Shown in pieces: positions 6,351 to 12,514 of a stretch of DNA of 12,514 nt (position 1 is its first letter; the number at the start of each line of letters is the position of its first letter). A model generated the notes under the pieces. It was given only the letters and a program-made list of their open reading frames with translations, was not told the origin of the DNA and made no database searches. Source of the DNA: Mariprofundaceae bacterium (GTDB lineage: Bacteria > Pseudomonadota > Zetaproteobacteria > Mariprofundales > Mariprofundaceae); NCBI GenBank assembly GCA_030950875.1, contig JAUZQS010000259.1:1-12514 (forward strand), written 5' to 3'. The translations under genes and the position numbers were made by a program.

Positions 6351-7079
6351 ATGAATCGTTTGTTACTATTATTAATTATTACTATCGGCCTGATTACTGG
6401 CTGTGGAAAAGAGGAAGTTTCACCCTCTGATTCGGCAAAAGCGGACTTTATAAAAGCCAAGGAATATATTGATAGTGGTGCCTTTACTTCCGCCAACTTG
6501 TTTTTAGAGAAGTTCTCAAATAAGCATCCCTACAGTCAACATATTGCTGAAGCAGAATTACTGCGTATGTACGCCGCTTTTAAGAGCGAAGAATATATTC
6601 TAAGTGAGACGCTCGCCACACGTTTTGTCAGCAATCACCCCAATCACCCAGATGTTTCCTACGCCCAATATATGTTAGCCATGAGTTACCTTAAAGAAAC
6701 CGTAGCTTCTCAACGTGACCCTACTCCTACGAAGCTGGCTGTTAAGGCTTTTGAAAAGTTAATTCATAACTATCCCAAATCTTCTTATATTTCAGAAGCC
6801 AATATTCATTTGCAAAACTTGCATAACAAACTGGCTGACCACGAGTTATATATTGGTAAATATTATTTCAATCATGATCGTTTTGTCGCAGCAGCCAATC
6901 GTTTCCAAGAAATTGTAAAACAATACCAAACTAGCCCTGCCATTGAAGAGGCTCTATATTATCTAGCAGCTAGTTTTTCCTCATTACAGCTCACCGATAG
7001 TGCCCGTGATAACGCTATATTGTTACGTCATAACTACCCAAAGAGTGAGTGGAGTAAAAAAGCTGCAAAATTTTTATAA
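6351..7079 (+). CDS. bamD: Outer membrane protein assembly factor BamD (lipoprotein)
   Basis: BamD is an essential lipoprotein of the BAM complex, which folds beta-barrel proteins into the outer membrane. This 242-residue precursor (E. coli 245) has a hydrophobic signal peptide, MNRLLLLLIITIGLITGC, with the lipobox I-T-G-C and the lipidated cysteine at C18. The mature part is made of TPR-like helical repeats (about 30-240, e.g. AKEYIDSGAFTSANLFLEKF and FEKLIHNYPKSSY), with the family's RDP motif near residues 121-123. No Shine-Dalgarno is visible before ATG 6351, and no other in-frame start exists between it and the TAA at 6321. Before the element inserted, the gene probably lay 10 bp after pgeF and may have relied on coupled translation. 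Its 3' end overlaps the next gene by about 35 bp. Confidence 0.92.
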   Translation: MNRLLLLLIITIGLITGCGKEEVSPSDSAKADFIKAKEYIDSGAFTSANLFLEKFSNKHPYSQHIAEAELLRMYAAFKSEEYILSETLATRFVSNHPNHPDVSYAQYMLAMSYLKETVASQRDPTPTKLAVKAFEKLIHNYPKSSYISEANIHLQNLHNKLADHELYIGKYYFNHDRFVAAANRFQEIVKQYQTSPAIEEALYYLAASFSSLQLTDSARDNAILLRHNYPKSEWSKKAAKFL

Positions 7080-7473
7080 ATCCATCTCGACTCTAGTCTG
7101 CCTGATATTATTAACAGCCTGTAATGCATCCAACACAGCCGATATTTCCGCCGTATTGGATGCGCGTAATACCGCTACCAATGAGAAAAATATTGCCGCA
7201 TACGCAGATATTTTAATCAATGATTATAATCAACATGGTCGGACAAAAGAAGATGTCCTTTTACAAATGTTTGATCTATTTAAGGGTTTTCAAACGATCC
7301 AAATGCAAACGCACAATCGCCATATTAATATCATTGATGATAACCATGCGCTATGCGAACAAAGTTACACACTTAAAGTCATGGCTGACAATGAATGGCG
7401 TAGCATGGTGCAACAAGAGCAATTGCAACTCATCAAACAAGGTGATGTTTGGAAAATTAACGGCGGTTTATAA
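7045..7473 (+). CDS. Small NTF2-like (DUF4440/SnoaL-type) lipoprotein, function unknown
   Basis: From the GTG at 7045 the product has 142 residues. It has a signal peptide with lipobox L-T-A-C (lipidated C26 in this numbering), followed by about 115 residues that look like an NTF2-like cone fold: an initial helix (ISAVLDARNTATNEKNIAAYADIL), then alternating strands ending WRSMVQQEQLQLIKQGDVWKING. The start is uncertain. GTG 7045 has no good ribosome site; CTG at 7063 has GGAG (7051-7054) 8 nt upstream and would give a compact signal peptide; an upstream ATG at 7000 would add residues with no signal-peptide character. All options keep the lipobox. It overlaps the end of bamD, so it is probably co-expressed. 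The lipid anchor predicts an envelope location; ligand or partner is unknown. Confidence 0.75.
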   Translation: MSGVKKLQNFYKSISTLVCLILLTACNASNTADISAVLDARNTATNEKNIAAYADILINDYNQHGRTKEDVLLQMFDLFKGFQTIQMQTHNRHINIIDDNHALCEQSYTLKVMADNEWRSMVQQEQLQLIKQGDVWKINGGL

Positions 7474-7477
7474 CACC

Positions 7478-9877
7478 TTATTTGCGTTTTCGCCCTTGCG
7501 GAAAATCATCCACATCAATGGCTTTGCGTATGGCTATATCAGCCTGCAGAAGAAGCTTTAACTCATCTTGGTTTAATACGCCCTGCTCACATAATACTTG
7601 CCCATTCTCCCGAGTAAATGTCATTTCTAAATCACGCAAGCGTTGCTCAATGGGCTCCACTTGTAATGTAAGTTGCAATGCATATTCCAAACGCCCAACG
7701 ATATCATCAGCATCATCTGGCAAATAAATACCATCCAACCATGTCTTACGAACATCACCGGGTTGTTGCAATTGTGCTGCAAGCTGCTGATTCAAAGCAT
7801 CTGATGGTTGATGCAATCTCCGCCCCAAAGGAAATACCCATGCAAAAAGTTTCCAACGGGCAAGGCGAATAGGAAAGTGTCGAATAATGCCATGCAGTGC
7901 TTCTTGTACCTGATACAAGGCATATTGACATGCCCATTCAACTTTCACCTTATCTGATTCAGGCTGTCCATCATCCTCAAATCGTTTAAGCGTCGCTGAA
8001 CATATATACATATAACCAAGCGCATCAGAGAAACGCCCCGATAACATTTCTTTGCGCTTTAACTGGCCACCCAACAGCATCAAAGCAACATCACTGACCA
8101 CTGCAAATGATGCTGAGAAACGTGATAACTGTTGATAATACTGTCCCACATCACCACGAACAGGGCTTTCCGACAAACGTCCTCCACTTATTGAAAATAA
8201 GAATGAACGAGCAATATTACGTGTGATATGCCCAGCATGTTGCAATATTAAGCCATCAAACCCACGTACATTATCGGACTCTAATGCCGCCATTTCCTGC
8301 TGTATCAATGGGTGACAACGTACCGATCCTTGTCCAAAGATAATCATGCTACGGGTTAAAATATTCGCCCCTTCCACGGTAATACCGACGGGTATGGTTT
8401 GGTACATTCGAGCCAAATAATTCGATGGCCCCATACAAATACCGCGCCCACCATGCACATCCATACCATCATTAATCACCTGACGCATACCTTCGGTTAA
8501 ATAATACTTCACAATTGCAGTAATCACTGCAGGCCTCTCCCCCTGATCCAACATCGATAGTGTAAGCAGCCTTGCTGAATCCATCATATAAGTCAGCCCG
8601 CCAATACGAGACATGGCCTCTTGCACACCTTCAAACTTACCAATAGGAAGATGAAACTGCTTGCGAACCCGTGCATAGGCCCCTGTTGCCTGACTAACAC
8701 GTTTGCCAGCTCCAACACTTAAAGCGGGCAAAGAAATACCGCGTCCAACAGCCAAACGCTCGACCAACATTTGCCAACCTTGACCGATATATGCTTGCCC
8801 ACCAATCAACCAATCCATCGGCACAAACACATCCTTACCACTGTTGGGTCCATTCATAAATGCGCCATTGAGCGGATAATGTCTGCGCCCTATTTTCACA
8901 CCTTTTGTCTTGGTTGGAATCAACGCACAGGTGATACCCAAGTCCTCTTGCTCACCCAATAAACCATCTGGATCATAGGCATGAAAGGCTAAACCAAGCA
9001 CCGTCGCAACAGGGCCTAAGGTGATGTAGCGCTTCTCCCAATTAATACGAAACCCAAGCACCTCTTTCCCCTCATATTTACCCTTACAAACCACACCCGT
9101 ATCGGTCATCGCACCTGCATCAGATCCCGCAACAGGGCTGGTTAATGCAAAACAAGGAATTTCCTCACCTTTCGCCAACTTTGATAAATAGTGTCCTTTT
9201 TGGGCATCCGTACCATACGATAAAAGTAACTCAGCAGGGCCCAAAGAATTCGGAACCATCACAGTTACGGCAGCACTTAAAGAACGGCTAGCTATTTTTT
9301 GCACAACTTGCGAATGCGCATACGTCGAGAAGTCCAAACCGCCATATTTTTTGGGAATAATCATGCCAAAAAAACCATGTGATTTAATGAAATCCCATGC
9401 CTCTGGTGATAAATCATTGCGCTTATGGGTAATATCCCAGTCATCTAGCATATTACAAAGCTCTTCAACATCATGATCCAAAAAGTGCTGTTCTTCATCT
9501 GTCAGCTTATTTTGGGGTATATTGAGCAGCTTCTGCCAATCAGGGTTTCCCGAAAACAGTTCAGCATCCCAACCGACTGTGCCCGACTCCATCGCTGCCT
9601 TTTCACTATCAGAAATCGGTGGTAATGACTTCTTCATATATTGAAACAATGGTTCAGTTAGCCAACGTATGCGCATCTCAGACCAATATAATGGGATTAC
9701 ACACACTATAAATATTAGCCATAATGCTGTTGCCAAAGCACTACCAAGCCAACCCAGTGCCGATATCACAAATAATACGACTGCGATAACAGCCGTCCAT
9801 ATCTGCAACGAAAATTGAAAGCGTAAAAGGCCAAACAGCAACGCTAGAATAAATATCAACAAAACAAACCACTGCAT
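7478..9877 (-). CDS. fadE: Acyl-CoA dehydrogenase FadE
   Basis: FadE is the FAD-dependent enzyme that introduces the trans-2 double bond in the first step of fatty-acid beta-oxidation. The product is 799 residues (E. coli 814) and begins with two hydrophobic segments (about 1-20 and 25-60), as in FadE. An acyl-CoA dehydrogenase core follows (about 120-520) with LTSPVAGSDAGA, the family's substrate/FAD region, and the presumed catalytic glutamate E502 in GITVEGANILTR. The last 250 residues form the helical C-terminal domain (DUF1974 type) found in FadE-type enzymes. I choose ATG 9877 because GGAGG lies 5 nt before it; an in-frame GTG at 9895 would add six residues and places that Shine-Dalgarno inside the gene. 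The stop lies 4 bp from the convergent lipoprotein stop, with no terminator visible between them. Confidence 0.93.
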   Translation of the reverse strand: MQWFVLLIFILALLFGLLRFQFSLQIWTAVIAVVLFVISALGWLGSALATALWLIFIVCVIPLYWSEMRIRWLTEPLFQYMKKSLPPISDSEKAAMESGTVGWDAELFSGNPDWQKLLNIPQNKLTDEEQHFLDHDVEELCNMLDDWDITHKRNDLSPEAWDFIKSHGFFGMIIPKKYGGLDFSTYAHSQVVQKIASRSLSAAVTVMVPNSLGPAELLLSYGTDAQKGHYLSKLAKGEEIPCFALTSPVAGSDAGAMTDTGVVCKGKYEGKEVLGFRINWEKRYITLGPVATVLGLAFHAYDPDGLLGEQEDLGITCALIPTKTKGVKIGRRHYPLNGAFMNGPNSGKDVFVPMDWLIGGQAYIGQGWQMLVERLAVGRGISLPALSVGAGKRVSQATGAYARVRKQFHLPIGKFEGVQEAMSRIGGLTYMMDSARLLTLSMLDQGERPAVITAIVKYYLTEGMRQVINDGMDVHGGRGICMGPSNYLARMYQTIPVGITVEGANILTRSMIIFGQGSVRCHPLIQQEMAALESDNVRGFDGLILQHAGHITRNIARSFLFSISGGRLSESPVRGDVGQYYQQLSRFSASFAVVSDVALMLLGGQLKRKEMLSGRFSDALGYMYICSATLKRFEDDGQPESDKVKVEWACQYALYQVQEALHGIIRHFPIRLARWKLFAWVFPLGRRLHQPSDALNQQLAAQLQQPGDVRKTWLDGIYLPDDADDIVGRLEYALQLTLQVEPIEQRLRDLEMTFTRENGQVLCEQGVLNQDELKLLLQADIAIRKAIDVDDFPQGRKRK

Positions 9878-9969
9878 AAACACCTCCAAACCCACGCTTG
9901 TTTTTAAATAGGCAAGCCTTAGTCCCAGTTTAGACCAAATTCTTTCACATCAGCAACTTATTAAAGCAT

Positions 9970-9993
9970 AAAAAAGGGAGCCAAGGCTCCCTT
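9970..9993 (-). terminator. Intrinsic terminator of fadL
   Basis: AAGGGAGCC (9974-9982) and GGCTCCCTT (9985-9993) are perfect inverted repeats around AA. Read on the - strand, the GC-rich hairpin is followed by six Us (complement of 9970-9975), the classical form. It ends transcription coming from fadL about 190 bp after its stop and means fadE probably needs its own promoter. Confidence 0.85.
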
Positions 9994-10021
9994 CATTATA
10001 AGACACTGATACTAACTCACA

Positions 10022-10169
10022 TTATTCACAAATACTGCCGCGCCCTTGTTTGTTCCTTTGTCCGCAACGAATTTCTCAAAGTGAATCCGTAAGCATGGCT
10101 ACGGGCTCACTTTTCGAAACACGTTGCAAACAAATGCCCAGCGCAAACATCACGTCGATTCATGAATAG
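10022..10169. repeat. 148-bp long imperfect palindrome, probable dispersed repeat or MITE
   Basis: The central arms 10064-10091 and 10100-10127 (28 bp each) match as inverted repeats at 22 of 28 positions around the 8-bp spacer AGCATGGC. The symmetry continues outward with gaps: TTTGT/ACAAA, then GCGC/GCGC, and finally TTATTCA (10022-10028) against TGAATAG (10163-10169). No ORF of significant length is present. The whole unit sits neatly between the fadL stop and its terminator, so it would be transcribed as a folded fadL 3' UTR. Overall architecture suggests a non-coding mobile or dispersed repeat; copy number in the genome cannot be seen here. Confidence 0.6.
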
Positions 10170-10179
10170 TGCGGGTAAG

Positions 10180-11424
10180 TTAGAAACGTAATGTATAATC
10201 AGCAGCGAATATATGAATATTACCTTTGTATGTGCCGTTGCGCTGTCTCGCCGCTACCGATGCGGTTTGATTTATATTTTTCATAAAAATATAACCGTAC
10301 GCAAGATTCAACGTGCCTGCAGAAAAGTCCTGCCCGTAACCGATCGTGAAGAAATGACGATTTTTATCGGCAGTACGAGGAGAGAAATCGACATTATTAA
10401 CAGGGCTAGGATCAAAAGAATAACCCGCCCTTAGATGCATATCCTTTTGAAATGTCCACTCTGTGCCTAAGGCGAAAGATGTGGTTGCTCTCCAGTTCTC
10501 TGGCACTGTTTTAGAAGAAGCTCTAATAACATTTGTTGTTAAAGCTGATGGCCCATAGTTAAATACTAGTTTATCAAACGTTTTCCAGTTCACCCAATCA
10601 ACCTGCGCACTAACAAGGACGCTTTCTATTGGATGAAAGGATATACCGCCAGAAACCATATCTGGCGTCGTAAAAGATGTGTTTACAGTTGATGTTTTGC
10701 CAATCAATGCTCCAGCCCCAATCGATGTTAGGCCTGCAAGACCAGTCGCCGTACCTGAAACATCAACCTTTACGCGGCTACGGTAGGTCAAGCCTGCATT
10801 AAAACTGTCACTTTTATAAAAAATCGCTGCATTGCCACCCCAACCATTGCCCGTACCATGTTGTGAAACGCCTGCATTATCAAAAGCAATATTGGTTGCA
10901 TCAAAATACATCACCCCTGCAGCAACCGAAAAGTTCTCATTGATTTGATAGGCAACTGTCGGATTCACACTGATCATTTTAATTTCAGAAAAAGTTAGTG
11001 ATTTTTCCACCACCCCTGGATTTAATATCTTGCTAAAAGGTGCACCAGAATTTGTCCAGTCTGTGGAAAGCCCGAAGGGTGCGTTTACTGCCAAACCAAA
11101 AGCAACTGGAGCATCTTCCATCTTGTAGCTCACATAAGCAAACGGAATAATATGAGTCTTTTTATCCATAGAATATGCTTTGCCATTCAGATCAGTATAA
11201 TTAACCGTTGGTATAACAACTTGCCCACCGCCTGTAATCGAAAGACCTTCCTGAAACACTAGAGCCGCAGGGTTATACCACGCTGCAGTTGTATCATCGG
11301 CAACACCCGTAAAAGCATTCGCCAAACTCATCGCTTTCGTACCTTGATCCTTCACAGAAAAACCCGATGCAAATGCCGTCGAACTAAGCAATAAAATCAT
11401 CACTGTTATCAATAAATGCCGCAT
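10180..11424 (-). CDS. fadL: Outer membrane long-chain fatty acid transporter, FadL/OmpP1 family
   Basis: FadL-family proteins are 14-stranded outer-membrane barrels with an N-terminal hatch that carry hydrophobic substrates, chiefly long-chain fatty acids, into the periplasm. The 414-residue precursor (E. coli 446) begins with a signal peptide, MRHLLITVMILLLSSTAFA, with likely cleavage before SGFSV. The mature N-terminus has the hatch signature with GVADDTTAAWYNPAAL (NPA motif). The chain is rich in alternating beta strands and ends in phenylalanine (DYTLRF), the usual BAM recognition end. I choose ATG 11424, preceded by GGGAGGA a few bases upstream, over the in-frame start at 11451, which would add nine residues before the signal peptide and lies at the expected transcription start. 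Adjacent fadE supports fatty-acid use, though other FadL members carry aromatic hydrocarbons. Confidence 0.92.
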   Translation of the reverse strand: MRHLLITVMILLLSSTAFASGFSVKDQGTKAMSLANAFTGVADDTTAAWYNPAALVFQEGLSITGGGQVVIPTVNYTDLNGKAYSMDKKTHIIPFAYVSYKMEDAPVAFGLAVNAPFGLSTDWTNSGAPFSKILNPGVVEKSLTFSEIKMISVNPTVAYQINENFSVAAGVMYFDATNIAFDNAGVSQHGTGNGWGGNAAIFYKSDSFNAGLTYRSRVKVDVSGTATGLAGLTSIGAGALIGKTSTVNTSFTTPDMVSGGISFHPIESVLVSAQVDWVNWKTFDKLVFNYGPSALTTNVIRASSKTVPENWRATTSFALGTEWTFQKDMHLRAGYSFDPSPVNNVDFSPRTADKNRHFFTIGYGQDFSAGTLNLAYGYIFMKNINQTASVAARQRNGTYKGNIHIFAADYTLRF

Positions 11425-11457
11425 AAATCCTCCCTCAAAGATTAAAACCACCTGCTA

Positions 11458-11486
11458 GTTATAATGCAAAATGCAATATCTGGCAA
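11458..11486 (-). promoter_or_regulatory. Sigma70-type promoter of fadL
   Basis: Read on the - strand, TTGCCA (11486-11481) and TATAAC (11463-11458) are separated by exactly 17 bp; each matches consensus at 5 of 6 positions. Transcription would start near 11451, giving a leader of about 27 nt. The spacer contains a repeated TTGCAT / TTTGCAT, which might bind a regulator. The promoter begins 8 bp after the preceding gene's stop. Confidence 0.7.
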
Positions 11487-11493
11487 GTTAATT

Positions 11494-12514
11494 TCAACCG
11501 TGAGGTTTACCTTCCACCGTGTCAGGAAATACACTGGATATACTTACCGAACGCCCATTGCTATCCACACGCCGCATATGGTGACGTTTTAATTGGCGTA
11601 AACGTCGCACACCACATGCATGCGCAATCATGCCGACCTCGTGTAGTATGTTTTCAACATAATGTGCCACGCGCACCGACTTATCTTCGGGATCTAAGCC
11701 TGCTTGCAAACGTGGGTTATGTGTTGTGATACCTGTCGGACAAGTATTTTTATTACATTGCAAGGCTTGAATACAGCCCAAAGAGAATAAAAAACCACGT
11801 GCTGAAACAACAAAATCACTACCCATTGCCAAAGCCCATGCCACATCAGCTGGCGTCACCAATTTCCCCGAACAAACCACTCTAATACGTTCACGTAAAC
11901 CATAGCCTACCAAATGATTCACCAGCATCGGCAAACTCTCTGAAATCGGCATGCCCACATAATCCATCAAGGCCTGTGGGGCTGCGCCAGTGCCTCCATC
12001 GGCACTGTCCAAGGTGATAAAATCAGGGGCTGAATGCAAACCGCGCTTTTGTATGGCTTCAAATAAATGATCCAACACATTACAGCCACCCAATACCAAT
12101 TTGATCCCCACAGGCTTGCCCGTTACAGTTCGCACACGCTCAACCATATCCAAAATATCATTCGGCGAATCAATATCTACATGACGATTTGGACTGATTG
12201 AATCTTGCCCGACCTCAATGCCACGAATGCGTGCAATTTCTTCACTGACTTTTTCCCCTGGCAACATACCACCCTTACCCGGTTTAGCACCCTGACTGAG
12301 TTTAATTTCAAACATACGGACTTGCTTATAAGCCGCAATCTCACATAATTTCTCATCACTTAAATGACCATCGCTATCACGCACGCCATATTTTGCTGTG
12401 CCGATTTGAAATACCAAATCTGCTCCACCTTCCAAATGATACGGTGATAAGCCACCCTCACCTGTATTCATCCAGCAGCCAGCTCTTGCCGCCCCCTTGG
12501 ATAAGGCCAGCACG
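11494..12514 (-). CDS. FMN-binding glutamate-synthase-like protein (N-terminus outside window)
   Basis: About 339 residues of the C-terminal part are visible and the frame is open to the window edge. The GTG near 12513 is not a credible start, because family members have further conserved sequence before LSKGAARAGCWMNTGEGGLSPYHL. This is the TIM-barrel FMN domain related to the large subunit of glutamate synthase. Visible family motifs are KLSQGAKPGKGGMLPG, DGGTGAAP for the flavin region, and C-x5-C-x4-C (C247, C253, C258 of the visible part, in LGCIQALQCNKNTCPTG), which in glutamate synthase binds a 3Fe-4S cluster. It appears to be the stand-alone class found in many bacteria, whose substrate is not established. 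It should not be called GltB without seeing whether a glutaminase domain precedes it. It lies upstream of fadL on the same strand, but fadL has its own promoter. Confidence 0.85.
   Translation of the reverse strand, partial: VLALSKGAARAGCWMNTGEGGLSPYHLEGGADLVFQIGTAKYGVRDSDGHLSDEKLCEIAAYKQVRMFEIKLSQGAKPGKGGMLPGEKVSEEIARIRGIEVGQDSISPNRHVDIDSPNDILDMVERVRTVTGKPVGIKLVLGGCNVLDHLFEAIQKRGLHSAPDFITLDSADGGTGAAPQALMDYVGMPISESLPMLVNHLVGYGLRERIRVVCSGKLVTPADVAWALAMGSDFVVSARGFLFSLGCIQALQCNKNTCPTGITTHNPRLQAGLDPEDKSVRVAHYVENILHEVGMIAHACGVRRLRQLKRHHMRRVDSNGRSVSISSVFPDTVEGKPHG

Larger units (their letters stand above)
9878..10179. other. 302-bp gap between fadL and fadE
   Basis: There is no gene here. On the - strand it holds, in order after the fadL stop, a 148-bp long imperfect palindrome (10022-10169), an intrinsic terminator (9970-9993) and about 90 bp that should carry the fadE promoter. 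In that last part I see no convincing -35/-10 pair: TTGCTG followed after 16 bp by TCTAAA is the best and is weak. No clear FadR- or PsrA-type operator is visible. Confidence 0.5.

Noticed and set aside
9878..9895. GTG at 9895 as the fadE start
   Set aside because: Starting there would place the strong GGAGG inside the gene; ATG 9877 has ideal spacing and gives a normal FadE N-terminus.
9878..9969. FadR-like operator upstream of fadE (TTTGGTCTAAACTGG on the - strand)
   Set aside because: Only one half resembles the E. coli FadR site and the second half-site is absent.
10107..10163. 18-codon - strand ORF (MNRRDVCAGHLFATCFEK) within the long palindrome
   Set aside because: It has no ribosome site, and the region is explained better by its palindromic repeat structure than by coding.

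Overview
This window looks like ordinary chromosomal DNA from a Gram-negative proteobacterium of moderate, slightly AT-rich base composition. The gene set is RNase E with a long basic tail, BamD, FadL, a FadE-type acyl-CoA dehydrogenase, and RluC divergent from rne. This points to Gammaproteobacteria or a close neighbour; a zetaproteobacterium cannot be excluded from sequence alone, and I do not name a genus.

Layout: (1) 1-471, the C-terminal end of an unrecognised protein on the + strand. (2) 646-947, a compact unit with a good sigma70-type promoter, a 57-residue strongly basic protein behind a near-perfect Shine-Dalgarno, and a hairpin terminator that probably also ends the opposing rluC. 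(3) 973-1923, rluC on the - strand. (4) 1924-2320, a 397-bp divergent region with several stem-loops, the last of which presents the rne ribosome binding site in its loop. (5) 2321-7473, a + strand block: rne, rluD (ATGA overlap with rne), pgeF, a 160-bp miniature transposon-like element sitting exactly on the pgeF stop codon, bamD, and a small NTF2-like lipoprotein gene overlapping bamD. (6) 7478-12514, a - strand block: a partial FMN/Fe-S glutamate-synthase-like protein, fadL with its own promoter, a 148-bp long imperfect palindrome, a terminator, and fadE, which converges on the lipoprotein gene with a 4-bp gap.

How the genes fit together: the left half concerns RNA processing and ribosome maturation (RluC and RluD pseudouridylate 23S rRNA; RNase E matures rRNA and degrades mRNA), and the + block continues into envelope upkeep (PgeF edits peptidoglycan precursors; BamD is part of the outer-membrane protein insertion machine). 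The right half concerns exogenous fatty-acid use: FadL imports long-chain fatty acids across the outer membrane and FadE performs the first oxidation step of beta-oxidation. In E. coli, rluC-rne and bamD-rluD-pgeF are two separate loci; here they are joined in one block.

I found no defence system, prophage, CRISPR array, tRNA or rRNA. The least explained items are the 57-aa basic protein, the structured rne leader, the two repeat-like elements and the lipoprotein following bamD.
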